Shown here: one piece after another, positions 48,196-56,054 of the stretch
How positions within the stretch are numbered: position 1 is the stretch's first letter
Layout: the number at the start of each line of letters is the position of its first letter
Assembly: GCF_027497495.1 (NCBI RefSeq)
Contig: NZ_CP114205.1
Location: forward strand, 6,014,001 to 6,078,000
Source of the DNA: Streptomyces tubercidicus
GTDB lineage: Bacteria > Actinomycetota > Actinomycetes > Streptomycetales > Streptomycetaceae
Length of the DNA stretch: 64,000 bases
Direction: 5' to 3'
The notes under the pieces: model-generated
What the model saw: only the letters and a program-made list of their open reading frames with translations
What the model was told of the DNA's origin: nothing
Database searches by the model: none
Program-made: the position numbers and the translations under genes

Positions 48196-49212
48196 GTGGA
48201 GATCGTCGCCTTCGGTGTGCAGACGGATGAGCAGCCGTTCCTGGAGAGCGCCTTCGCCGGCCGCCACCAGGTCCGCAGCCTGGATGTCTTCCTCAACCGC
48301 GACACCGCCCCCATCGCGCGCGGATACGAGATCGTCAGCTCCAGCGTCAACGCCGACCTGGGCGCGGAGGTCCTGCAGACCCTCGCGGCCGGCGGGACGA
48401 AGATGATCGCCCAGCGCTCCACCGGCTTCAACAACATCGATCTGCAGGCCGCCGCCGACCTCGGGATGAGCATCGGCCGGGTCGCCCACTACTCCCCGCA
48501 CGCGGTCGCCGAATTCGCCTGGACCCTGGCGCTGGCCGTCAACCGGCGGATCGTCCGGGCCACCAACCGCACCCGGAACTTCGACTTCCGGCTGGACGGT
48601 TTGATGGGCCGCGATCTGCGCGGGCGTACGGCGGGCGTGCTCGGCACCGGCCGGATCGGCACCGCCTTCGCCCGGATCGCCCATGGCTTCGGCATGCAGC
48701 TGCTGGGCTGCGACCTCGCCGAGAATCCGCACTGCGCCGGGCTCGGTATGCGCTACGTCGACCGGGAGCGGCTGTTCGCCGAGGCGGATCTGGTCAGCCT
48801 GCACCTCCCGCTCACCGACGACACCCGGCATCTCGTCGACGCCGCCGCGCTGGCCGCGATGAAGGACGACGCGATCCTGGTCAACACCAGCCGCGGCGGG
48901 CTGGTCGACACCGCGGCCCTCGTCGACACACTCAAGGCCGGCCGGCTCACCGGCGTCGGCCTGGACGTCTACGAGGAGGAGGCCGCGTTCTTCTTCTTCG
49001 ACAAGTCCCTGGACATCATCAGCGACGACACCCTCGCCCGCCTGATGACATTCGGGAACGTCCTGGTCTCCTCGCACCAGGCGTACTTCACCGAGGACGC
49101 GGTGGGCCAGATCATCGAGGCCACCGTGACCAACGTCGAGGACTATCTGGCTCACCGCACCAACGAGAACATGCTGGTCACACGAGGACAGCTGCCAGCA
49201 GCTGGGCGGTGA
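48196..49212 (+). CDS. D-2-hydroxyacid dehydrogenase (D-lactate dehydrogenase-like)
   Basis: A 338-residue D-isomer-specific dehydrogenase. The Rossmann motif is GVLGTGRIGTAFARI, followed by LVSLHLPLTDDTRHLVD, AILVNTSRGGLVDTAAL (substrate Arg), GVGLDVYEEE (catalytic Glu) and VLVSSHQAYFTEDA (catalytic His). The EEEAAFFFFDKS segment is typical of fermentative D-lactate dehydrogenases (LdhA). Pyruvate to D-lactate with NADH is expected. GTG start with GGAGA about 6 nt upstream. Its 3' end overlaps the convergent trpEG gene by 35 bases. Confidence 0.92.
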   Translation: MEIVAFGVQTDEQPFLESAFAGRHQVRSLDVFLNRDTAPIARGYEIVSSSVNADLGAEVLQTLAAGGTKMIAQRSTGFNNIDLQAAADLGMSIGRVAHYSPHAVAEFAWTLALAVNRRIVRATNRTRNFDFRLDGLMGRDLRGRTAGVLGTGRIGTAFARIAHGFGMQLLGCDLAENPHCAGLGMRYVDRERLFAEADLVSLHLPLTDDTRHLVDAAALAAMKDDAILVNTSRGGLVDTAALVDTLKAGRLTGVGLDVYEEEAAFFFFDKSLDIISDDTLARLMTFGNVLVSSHQAYFTEDAVGQIIEATVTNVEDYLAHRTNENMLVTRGQLPAAGR

Positions 49213-51130
49213 CCGCGGCCCCGTCCAGGGTCAGCACCGACTCCGGGTGGAACTGCACCCCCGCAAAGCCCGGACCGCGCAGCGCATGCACCTCGCCGGT
49301 GGCCGCGTCCCGGCTCAACTCCACGCGGTGCATGGCCAGTTCGGCTGCGGTGGTGTCATCGCAGCGGGCCGTGAAGGTGTTGTAGAAGCCCACTGTCTCC
49401 TCGCGTCCGAAGAACTCGATCCGCTCCTGTGCGCCCTGGAAGGGCACCTCCTTGCGGACGATCTCCAACCCCAGCTCCGCGGCGAGGAGTTCATGGCCCA
49501 GGCACACCCCCAGCAGGCCGTCGCGGTGCCCGGCGACCAGCTCGGCGGTCAGCGACCGCAGAAAGCGCATCTTGGGGTCGGCGGCGTCCGACGGATCGCC
49601 CGGCCCCGGCCCCAGCACGATCGGGCCGCGGTGCGCACGGGCCGCCTCGCGCAGCCCCGGCTCGTCGAAGCGGCGCACGGTGACGGTCAGCCCCGAGGTG
49701 CGCAGCAGATGCGCCAGCATCGCGGTGAAGGTGTCCTCCCCGTCGATGACCAGGGCGTCTCCGCTCAGCTCGGCGATCGGCGCGGTGGTCTGCATCCGCA
49801 GCCAGAAGGGCGCCAGACCGGCCCGGCGGGCGTCCAGCGCGGCCCGCACCCGCGGGTCGTCGGCCAGCCGCGGCGGCCGCCCCCCGGCCGCCGGGCGCGC
49901 GGGCGCCGGCCGGACACCGAGCGCGCTCAGCACCCCCGCGGCCTTGGCATGGGTCTCGGCGACCTCGCTGTACGGGTCGGAGGCACGGACGAGGGTGGCG
50001 CCGACCGGCACCCGCAGCCGCCCCCCGGCGGAGATATCGGCGGTACGGATGAGGATCGGCGAATCCAGCGTCTGTGTGCCGCCGGCATCCCGCCCGATCA
50101 GTGCCATCGCCCCCGCGTAGTAGCCGCGCCCCCGGCCGTCGGCGTCCACCGGTTCGTGCCGCTCGATCACCCGGCAGGCGTTCTGCACCGGCGACCCGGT
50201 GACCGTCGCCGCGAACATCGTCTCCTTCAGCACCTCGCGCACATCGAGGGTGGACCGGCCGCGCAGCTCGTACTCGGTGTGCGCGAGATGCGCCATCTCC
50301 TTGAGCCGGGGCCCGACCACCACCCCGCCCTTGTCCCCGACGGTGCACATCATCTTCAGCTCCTCGTCCACCACCATGGACAGCTCCTCGGCCTCCTTGC
50401 GGTCGTCGAGAAACGCCAGCAGGCTTTCGGCGGTGGGCCCGCCCTGCGGGTAGCGGTAGGTGCCGCTGATCGGATTCATCACGACCGTCCCGCCGGACAT
50501 CCGGACATGCACCTCCGGGCTGGCCCCGACCAGCGTGTGCACCCCGGGGCGGTGCACCACATACGTCCAGTACGCGCCGCGCTCACCCGCCAGCAGCCGC
50601 CGGAACAGCGCCAGCGCGTCGGCCGCCGAGAAGTCCGCGATCTCGCCCTCGAAGGTCCGGCGGATGACGAAGTTCGCGCCCTCGCCGGTGCCGATCTCGT
50701 CGCGCACCACCCGCCCGACGATCCCGGCGTAGGCGTCGTCGTCCACGTCGAACGCCCCGTCCGCCACCCGCACGTCATGGCCGGGCAGCGCCGCCAGCAT
50801 CGCGTCCAGCGGCAGCTCGGCGGTCTCATCAGGGCGCAGCACGGCCAGCGGGGTGCCGTCGTCATGCGCCCGGAAGCCGCGCTCGCGGATCTGCCGGAAC
50901 GGGATCAGCGCGAGCGCATCGGTCACCGGCGCGTCCGGCGCCCCCTCGCCCAGCGGGATGTCGGCCAGCCGCTCGACCTCCGTCACCTCGCCGGTCAGCA
51001 CCTCGATGACGGGGGAGGCGGCGTCCCGCCCCGGGGTACGGCGGTGCAGCAGGGCGAACGGCGGGCAGGCGGGGTCGAGCAGCCGCTGGACGAGTGCGGC
51101 GGCGGTGCGGGCGGGGGGCTCGCGGTGCAT
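49178..51130 (-). CDS. trpEG: Anthranilate synthase, fused components I and II
   Basis: A 650-residue fusion. Residues 1 to about 430 are the chorismate-using synthase (SGTYRYPQGG, DRKEAEELSMVVDEELKMM, RLKEMAHLAHTEYELRG, MFAATVTGSPVQNACRVIERHE, GYYAGAM). The last 200 residues are a class I glutamine amidotransferase, with Cys in LLGVCLGHELLAAELG (about residue 540) and FHPES near the end. It makes anthranilate from chorismate and glutamine; TrpD (26 kb upstream) uses the product. Tryptophan supply or anthranilate-based secondary metabolism are both possible, but the Trp attenuator argues for tryptophan. ATG with GGAAGGA about 9 nt upstream. Confidence 0.94.
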   Translation of the reverse strand: MHREPPARTAAALVQRLLDPACPPFALLHRRTPGRDAASPVIEVLTGEVTEVERLADIPLGEGAPDAPVTDALALIPFRQIRERGFRAHDDGTPLAVLRPDETAELPLDAMLAALPGHDVRVADGAFDVDDDAYAGIVGRVVRDEIGTGEGANFVIRRTFEGEIADFSAADALALFRRLLAGERGAYWTYVVHRPGVHTLVGASPEVHVRMSGGTVVMNPISGTYRYPQGGPTAESLLAFLDDRKEAEELSMVVDEELKMMCTVGDKGGVVVGPRLKEMAHLAHTEYELRGRSTLDVREVLKETMFAATVTGSPVQNACRVIERHEPVDADGRGRGYYAGAMALIGRDAGGTQTLDSPILIRTADISAGGRLRVPVGATLVRASDPYSEVAETHAKAAGVLSALGVRPAPARPAAGGRPPRLADDPRVRAALDARRAGLAPFWLRMQTTAPIAELSGDALVIDGEDTFTAMLAHLLRTSGLTVTVRRFDEPGLREAARAHRGPIVLGPGPGDPSDAADPKMRFLRSLTAELVAGHRDGLLGVCLGHELLAAELGLEIVRKEVPFQGAQERIEFFGREETVGFYNTFTARCDDTTAAELAMHRVELSRDAATGEVHALRGPGFAGVQFHPESVLTLDGAAVTAQLLAAVLV

Positions 51131-51169
51131 GGCGGGGGTTCCTTCCAGGAGAGGAGGAACGGCCGCCGG

Positions 51170-51204
51170 AAAAGCGCGAAGGCCGCCCCTCGGGCGGCCT
51201 TCGC
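51170..51204 (-). terminator. Trp attenuator terminator
   Basis: On the minus strand, a perfect 13-bp stem (51176-51188 with 51192-51204), loop of 3, is followed by GCTTTT (T-run 51170-51173). It lies between the leader peptide and trpEG and ends transcription when tryptophan is plentiful. Confidence 0.85.
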
Positions 51205-51227
51205 GGAGTGTGGGATGTGCGCGCGAA

Positions 51228-51290
51228 TCAGTGGGCCGCCGGATGAGCGGTCCACCACCAGTTCCTGTTCACAGCAGGTCGCGTACACAT
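51228..51290 (-). CDS. trpL: Trp leader peptide
   Basis: A 20-codon ORF starting MCTRPAVNRN followed by three consecutive Trp codons and ending TAHPAAH. Three Trp codons in a row in a 20-residue peptide just ahead of a terminator and trpEG is a classical attenuation leader, and I recall similar WWWTAHPAAH leaders before streptomycete trpE genes. A TAGGGT box (51298-51303, minus strand) lies 7 nt before the ATG, suggesting that transcription begins at or near the start codon. Confidence 0.9.
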   Translation of the reverse strand: MCTRPAVNRNWWWTAHPAAH

Positions 51291-51348
51291 GGTGGGCACC
51301 CTACCGGACCGTCCGGGTGCCCCGCGTCTCAAAGTCCGGATGCCGGAA

Positions 51349-51376
51349 CGGACAGCTCCCCGGGACCCCGTAATGT
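51349..51376 (+). promoter_or_regulatory. Promoter of the DAHP synthase gene, leaderless type
   Basis: CGGACA (51349-51354) and TAATGT (51371-51376) are 16 bp apart. The -10 box ends 7 nt before the GTG start, so the mRNA probably has no leader. The 93-bp gap is shared with the divergent trpL/trpEG promoter. Confidence 0.55.
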
Positions 51377-51383
51377 GGGACTT

Positions 51384-52733
51384 GTGACCGTGAACGCTGA
51401 AACCCACGCCGGTGGCCACACCTGGCGAGACCTGCCCGCGGCGCAGCAGCCCGACTGGCCGGACCAAGAGGCTCTGCGCGATGTGATCGCGGAGCTCCAG
51501 TCCTATCCGCCGCTCGTCTTCGCGGGCGAGTGCGACCAGCTGCGCGAGCGCCTGGGAGCGGTCGCCCGTGGTGAGGCGTTCCTGCTTCAGGGCGGCGACT
51601 GCGCGGAGGCCTTCGACGCCGTATCCGCCGAGCACATCCGTAACAAGCTCAAGACGCTTCTCCAGATGGGCGCCGTCCTGACCTACGCCGGGTCCGTCCC
51701 GGTGGTCAAGGTCGGCCGGATCGCCGGCCAGTACAGCAAGCCGCGCTCCAAGCCCACCGAGACCCGCGACGGGGTGACCCTGCCGACCTACCGCGGCGAC
51801 TCCGTCAACGGCTTCGAGTTCACCGAGGCGGCCCGGATCCCGGACCCGCAGCGGCTCAAGCGCATGTACCACGCCTCCGCGGCGACCCTGAACCTCGTCC
51901 GCGCCTTCACCACCGGCGGCTACGCCGACCTGCGGCAGGTGCACGCCTGGAACCAGGACTTCGTGAAGTCCTCGCCCGCCGGGCAGCGCTACGAGGCCCT
52001 GGCCCGCGAGATCGACCGTGCGATGAACTTCATGAACGCCTGCGGGGTCAACCCGGAGGAGTTCCGCACCGTCGAGTTCTACGCCTCCCACGAGGCGCTG
52101 GTCCTCGACTACGAGTCCTCGCTGACCCGGGTCGACTCGCGCACCGGCAACCTCTACGACGTCTCCGGCCACATGGTCTGGATCGGCGAGCGCACCCGTC
52201 AGCTGGACGGTGCGCACATCGAGTTCGCCTCGCGCATCCGCAACCCCATCGGCGTCAAGCTCGGCCCGACGACCACCGCGGAGGACGCGCTGACGCTCGT
52301 CGAGCGGCTCGACCCGGAGCGGGAGCCCGGCCGGCTGACCTTCATCAGCCGCATGGGAGCGGACAAGGTCCGCGACAAGCTCCCCGAGCTGGTCGAGAAG
52401 GTCACCGCCTCCGGTGCGAAGGTCGCCTGGATCTGTGACCCGATGCACGGCAACACCTTCGAGGCCGCCTCCGGTCACAAGACCCGGCGCTTCGACGATG
52501 TGCTGGACGAGGTCAAGGGCTTCTTCGAGGTCCACAAGCGCCTCGGCACGCACCCCGGCGGTATCCACGTCGAGCTCACCGGCGACGACGTCACCGAGTG
52601 CGTGGGCGGCGGCGACGAGATCTTCGTCGACGACCTCCACCAGCGCTACGAGACCGCCTGCGACCCGCGGCTCAACCGCAGCCAGTCGCTCGACCTGGCG
52701 TTCCTGGTGGCGGAGATGTACCGCGACCAGTGA
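51384..52733 (+). CDS. aroH: Class II 3-deoxy-7-phosphoheptulonate synthase
   Basis: A 449-residue plant/mycobacterial-type (class II) DAHP synthase joining phosphoenolpyruvate and erythrose 4-phosphate, the first step to aromatic amino acids. It has FAGECDQLRERLG, FLLQGGDCAEAF (metal Cys), VVKVGRIAGQYSKPRS, VEFYASHEALVLDYE, the phosphate-binding GERTRQLDGAHIEF, KLGPTT, ISRMGADKVRD, WICDPMHGNT (metal His) and GGIHVELTGDDVTEC. GTG 51384 has no ribosome site but a -10 box 7 nt upstream. It is divergent from trpEG, joining start and branch of the pathway. Confidence 0.96.
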   Translation: MTVNAETHAGGHTWRDLPAAQQPDWPDQEALRDVIAELQSYPPLVFAGECDQLRERLGAVARGEAFLLQGGDCAEAFDAVSAEHIRNKLKTLLQMGAVLTYAGSVPVVKVGRIAGQYSKPRSKPTETRDGVTLPTYRGDSVNGFEFTEAARIPDPQRLKRMYHASAATLNLVRAFTTGGYADLRQVHAWNQDFVKSSPAGQRYEALAREIDRAMNFMNACGVNPEEFRTVEFYASHEALVLDYESSLTRVDSRTGNLYDVSGHMVWIGERTRQLDGAHIEFASRIRNPIGVKLGPTTTAEDALTLVERLDPEREPGRLTFISRMGADKVRDKLPELVEKVTASGAKVAWICDPMHGNTFEAASGHKTRRFDDVLDEVKGFFEVHKRLGTHPGGIHVELTGDDVTECVGGGDEIFVDDLHQRYETACDPRLNRSQSLDLAFLVAEMYRDQ

Positions 52734-52778
52734 GGCAAGCCGCCGCTGACCTGCACTGACGGTCAGGGACACACGGCG

Positions 52779-52812
52779 AGTGGGGCGCGGATCCTGTGAT
52801 CCGCGCCCCACT
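52779..52812 (+). terminator. Terminator after the DAHP synthase gene
   Basis: A perfect 15-bp stem (52779-52793 with 52798-52812) with a CTGT loop lies 45 bases after the stop. Confidence 0.88.
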
Positions 52813-52839
52813 GCGTTGTGAAGCCCCCGCCGGGCCAGG

Positions 52840-52858
52840 TAAGGTTAGGGTTACCTCA
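52840..52858 (+). promoter_or_regulatory. Iron box (DmdR1/IdeR operator) upstream of bfd
   Basis: TAAGGTTAGGGTTACCTCA matches the 19-bp IdeR/DmdR iron-box consensus TTAGGTTAGGCTAACCTAA at 15 of 19 positions. It lies 48 bases before the bfd start, the right place for iron-dependent repression. Confidence 0.8.
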
Positions 52859-52906
52859 CTGGAGATCACCCGGATCGGTGGGGCATCCCACCGGAGGTGA
52901 AACCGC

Positions 52907-53161
52907 GTGTACGTCTGCTCTTGCTTCGGGATCACCGAGCAGCAGGTCCGCGAGCACGCGGACACGGGCGCCTGCACGCCCCGCCAGATCGCCTCCGCCT
53001 GCAAGGCGGGCACCGACTGCGGCGGCTGTGTACGCCGCATCCAGTCCCTGCTCGGCCGGGGGGACTGCCCCCGGCGGGAGCTCATCGACAGCGGCGCGCC
53101 CGAGCCGCTGGGCGCGGAGGCGGACGCAGTGGCGCCCGCGGCGCTTTCGGGGGCCGCGTAG
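52907..53161 (+). CDS. bfd: Bacterioferritin-associated ferredoxin
   Basis: An 84-residue [2Fe-2S] BFD-type protein with the four cluster Cys in VCSCFGITEQQV (C-x-C) and AGTDCGGCVRRI (C-x2-C). In other bacteria Bfd donates electrons to bacterioferritin heme to release stored iron. The C-terminal 20 residues are an Ala-rich extension. GTG start with GGAGG about 10 nt upstream. An iron box upstream means it is made under iron shortage, when stored iron must be released. It converges on bfr. Confidence 0.93.
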   Translation: MYVCSCFGITEQQVREHADTGACTPRQIASACKAGTDCGGCVRRIQSLLGRGDCPRRELIDSGAPEPLGAEADAVAPAALSGAA

Positions 53162-53231
53162 CCCGCAGGGGCGCGGGTGATCTCCCCGTGCCGGCCGGGC
53201 CGTCGCGGAGGGCGGTCATCCGGCCGCTCGC

Positions 53232-53708
53232 TCAGCTCGGCTGCTCGATGACCTGCGCGATATAGAGCGCTTCCCCGAGTTTCTCGATCAGTTCCAGCTG
53301 GGTGTCGAGATAGTCGATGTGATGCTCCTCGTCCGCGAGGATGTCTTCGAAGATATTCGCCGAGGTGATGTCGCCCTTGTTGCGCATGACCTCGATACCG
53401 CGCTTGAGCCGGTCGATGGCCTCGACCTCGATCTGCCGGTCGGCCTGGAACATCTCGGTGACGGTCTGGCCGACCCGCACATGGAACAGCCGCTGGTAAT
53501 TCGGCAGACCGTCGAGGAAGAGAATCCGGTCGGTAAGGATCTCCGCGTGCTTCATCTCGTCGAAGGACTCGGAGCGGGTGTACTTCGCGAGCTTCGTCCA
53601 GCCGAAGTTCTCCTGCATCTTGGCGTGCAGGAAGTACTGGTTGATCGCGGTCAGCTCGGCGGTCAACTGCTCGTTGAGGAATTCGATGACCTCAGGGTCG
53701 CCCTGCAT
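53232..53708 (-). CDS. bfr: Bacterioferritin
   Basis: A 158-residue four-helix-bundle ferritin with all di-iron ligands in place: Glu18, Glu51, His54, Glu94, Glu127 and His130. Met52 (SFDEMKHAE) is the heme ligand, so a heme-containing 24-mer is expected. It stores iron as a ferric core and protects against Fenton chemistry. ATG with GGAAGGAG about 9 nt upstream. The open frame upstream of this Met is a shadow of the opposite gene. Bfd, its reductase partner, is encoded on the other strand 70 bases away. Confidence 0.97.
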   Translation of the reverse strand: MQGDPEVIEFLNEQLTAELTAINQYFLHAKMQENFGWTKLAKYTRSESFDEMKHAEILTDRILFLDGLPNYQRLFHVRVGQTVTEMFQADRQIEVEAIDRLKRGIEVMRNKGDITSANIFEDILADEEHHIDYLDTQLELIEKLGEALYIAQVIEQPS

Positions 53709-53864
53709 GGCTGCGGGCTCCTTCCGCGCGGGAACTGGGCAGATGCCGCGCATCCTCGCACCGCCCGGAGTGAGGCGTCCAGTAAGTGCATGCTTAGTAC
53801 GAGTTGCCCGAATACCGCTGTACCTGGTCATCGGCACCCCTTCCGGTCTGACAACATGGAGGGC

Positions 53865-54488
53865 ATGGGTCAGCCGGAAAGCCGCGAAGAGGAGCCTGTT
53901 GAGCTGCCTCCGGGGCAGCGGCTCCAGCGGGGCTGGCCGGTGACGCATTACGGGCCGGTGCCGAAGTTCCGCGCCGAACGCTGGGAGTTCCGGGCTTTCG
54001 GCGCCACCGCCGACGGTGCGAAACACTGCTGGTCGCACGAGGAATTCACGGCGCTGCCGTACAGCACGGTCGTCGCGGATATGCACTGCGTGACGAAATT
54101 CAGCATGCTGGGAGCCGAATGGGGTGGGGTGCGCACCCGCACGATCCTGGAGCTGGCGCCGCCGGCACCGGATGCCACTCATGTCATGGTGTGGGCCGAG
54201 TACGGCTTCAGCTCGAATCTGCGGATCGAGGATTTCGCCGCGGAGAAGTGCCTCTTCGCCACCCATCGCTCCGGTGAACTCCTCACCGCGGAGCACGGAT
54301 TCCCGGCCCGTCTGATCGTGCCGCATCTGTACGCCTGGAAAGGGCCCAAGTGGGTCCGCGGTATCGAATACATGCGGGCCGACCGCCGCGGCTTCTGGGA
54401 GGAGCGCGGCTACCACAACCTGGGCGACCCGTGGCGGGAGCAGCGCTACTCGTACCAGGAAGAGCCCGGCGACGGCCCCGAGCTCTGA
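53865..54488 (+). CDS. Sulfite-oxidase-fold molybdopterin-dependent oxidoreductase
   Basis: A 207-residue small member of the sulfite oxidase / YedY-like family with a single molybdopterin domain. It has RGWPVTHYGPVPKF, WSHEEFTALPYSTVVADMHCVTKFSM (Cys likely ligates Mo), EWGGVRTRTILELA, MVWAEYGFSSNL, and a C-terminal LIVPHLYAWKGPKWVRGIEYM followed by WEERGYHNLGDPWREQRY. The physiological substrate is unknown. ATG 53865 fits the MGQP-type family start, with GGAGGG close upstream; an ATG at 53856 is possible. It has no signal peptide and diverges from bfr. Confidence 0.9.
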   Translation: MGQPESREEEPVELPPGQRLQRGWPVTHYGPVPKFRAERWEFRAFGATADGAKHCWSHEEFTALPYSTVVADMHCVTKFSMLGAEWGGVRTRTILELAPPAPDATHVMVWAEYGFSSNLRIEDFAAEKCLFATHRSGELLTAEHGFPARLIVPHLYAWKGPKWVRGIEYMRADRRGFWEERGYHNLGDPWREQRYSYQEEPGDGPEL

Positions 54489-54528
54489 CCCGTACTCCCC
54501 AGCGGCCGGGTTCCCGTGGGCCCCGTGA

Positions 54529-55092
54529 TCAGTGGTGGTACCGGTGCGCCACCGCATGCCCCTTGCCGCGGCCGATCATCCACTTGTTGACCGGCGTGGT
54601 CACCACGAAGGCCAGCACCAGGGACGCGGCCAGCACGCCCCAGAACAGCGCGTCCGAGAGCTGGGCGTCCATGGCGCTCGGCCAGAGCACGATCACACCG
54701 TTGTCGATCAGCTCCATGACCGCGATGGAGAGCGTGTCGGCGGCCAGCGCGACCCGCAGCGCCGCCCCGAAGCCGACGCCCGCCGCCAGGACGCCGCGCA
54801 CCGTCAGCGCATAGCCGAAGACGAAGGCCAGCACGATCGCCAGGACCGTCGTCGGGACGTTGTGCCAGCTCAGCGCCGTGCCGATCACCATGCCGAGGAT
54901 CTCGCCGAGGGCACAGCCGGTCAGACAGTGCAGGGTCGCCCGCGCGGCCGGGGCCCAGCCGGCCCGGCCGGCGGCGGGGCGCGCGGCGGCCGGCGCACCG
55001 CCGCTGTGGCCCGGGCGACCGCCATGCTCCGGGGTGCCGCCCGGCGCACCGTGTGCGTCGGAGGCGGCTGCCCGGGGCCCCGGCCGTCTCAT
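54529..55092 (-). CDS. DUF4396 membrane protein
   Basis: A 187-residue protein. An Ala/Gly/His-rich cytoplasmic N-terminus (about 50 residues) precedes four membrane helices. Characteristic motifs are LHCLTGCALGEILGMVIGTAL, FVFGYALTVRGV, DTLSIAVMELIDNGVIVLWP, SDALFWGV and VVTTPVNKWMIGRGKGHAVAH, which fit DUF4396. His, Cys and Glu within the membrane suggest metal handling or transport, but no function is proven. ATG overlaps the endonuclease IV stop by 4 nt (ATGA) and has AAGGAG about 11 nt upstream, so it is co-translated with the repair gene. Confidence 0.85.
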   Translation of the reverse strand: MRRPGPRAAASDAHGAPGGTPEHGGRPGHSGGAPAAARPAAGRAGWAPAARATLHCLTGCALGEILGMVIGTALSWHNVPTTVLAIVLAFVFGYALTVRGVLAAGVGFGAALRVALAADTLSIAVMELIDNGVIVLWPSAMDAQLSDALFWGVLAASLVLAFVVTTPVNKWMIGRGKGHAVAHRYHH

Positions 55093-55988
55093 GGCCCGCG
55101 CAGCTCCTTGAGCCGGGCCACATCCGCGGCATGGCCCTCCTTGCCGCCCGGCGTCTCGACGACCAGCGGCACCCCGGCCGTCGCCGGATGGACAAACAGC
55201 TCGCCGAACGGCTCCGCACCGATGTGACCTGCGCCGATGTTCTCGTGCCTGTCCTTGTGGGCGCCGGCCACATCCTTGGAGTCATTGGCGTGGATCAGCT
55301 TCAGCCGGCCCTCGCCGGTCACCTCCACCAGCTCGTCCAACAGCGCCTTCATCCCGCCGGGCGCCGCCATGTCGTGCCCGGCGGCGAACGCATGGCAGGT
55401 GTCCAGGCAGATCCCCAGTTTGGGGTGCCGGTCCAGCGCGTCGAAATACGGACCGAGGTCCTCGGCCCGTGCACACAGCGACGCGCCCTGCCCGGCCGTC
55501 GGCTCCAGCAGCAGCCAGGGGTCGTCCGGCTCCGTCAGCTCATCGAGCAACGGCCGCATCCGCGCCCTGACCTGCGCCAACGCCTCCGCACGCGGCCGCC
55601 CGCCGGTCGCCGAGCCGGTGTGCACGACCACCCCGAGCGCACCGATCTCCCGGCCACGGCGCAGGGAGTGCCGCAGCGACGCCACGGACTTGTCGACGGT
55701 CGCCTCGGTGTGCGACCCGAAGTTGATCAGATACGGCGCATGGACATACGCCGGAATCCCCTGCTCGGCACAGGCGGCCCGGAACGCCTCGTCCTGCTCC
55801 GGGCTGCCGGGGACCGTCGCCCAGCCACGCGGATTGGCCACGAAGACCTGGACGACCTCATCGCCCATCTCACGGGCGTACGGGATACCGGTCTTCGCCA
55901 GACCGCCGGCCACCGGCACATGACCGCCGACCGGATTACGGACACGGGCGCGCTGCTCGGCGCCCTTGGGGGAGGGGGAGGTACTCAC
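55089..55988 (-). CDS. nfo: Deoxyribonuclease IV (endonuclease IV)
   Basis: A 299-residue AP endonuclease with the TIM-barrel zinc sites: GGHVPVAGGL at the N-terminus, VFVANPRGW, YVHAPYLINFGS, VVVHTGSATGG, LLLEPTAGQGASL (Glu), LDTCHAFAAGHD, LIHANDSKDVAGAHKDRHENIG and VVETPGG. It cuts DNA 5' of abasic sites in base excision repair. The GTG at 55988 is nearly touching a GGGAGG, so the true start is uncertain by a few codons. It leads a two-gene unit with the DUF4396 gene. Confidence 0.93.
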   Translation of the reverse strand: MSTSPSPKGAEQRARVRNPVGGHVPVAGGLAKTGIPYAREMGDEVVQVFVANPRGWATVPGSPEQDEAFRAACAEQGIPAYVHAPYLINFGSHTEATVDKSVASLRHSLRRGREIGALGVVVHTGSATGGRPRAEALAQVRARMRPLLDELTEPDDPWLLLEPTAGQGASLCARAEDLGPYFDALDRHPKLGICLDTCHAFAAGHDMAAPGGMKALLDELVEVTGEGRLKLIHANDSKDVAGAHKDRHENIGAGHIGAEPFGELFVHPATAGVPLVVETPGGKEGHAADVARLKELRGP

Positions 55989-56013
55989 CCTCCCAGGGTG
56001 CCAGGTGCGCGAC

Positions 56014-56038
56014 GGCCGCCGTCCGCCGGACGGCGGCC
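56014..56038 (-). terminator. Terminator of the PASTA kinase gene
   Basis: GGCCGCCGTCC (56014-56024) and GGACGGCGGCC (56028-56038) form a perfect 11-bp stem with loop GCC, 16 bases beyond the kinase stop on the minus strand. Confidence 0.75.
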
Positions 56039-56054
56039 CCGCCGCATGGGAACG

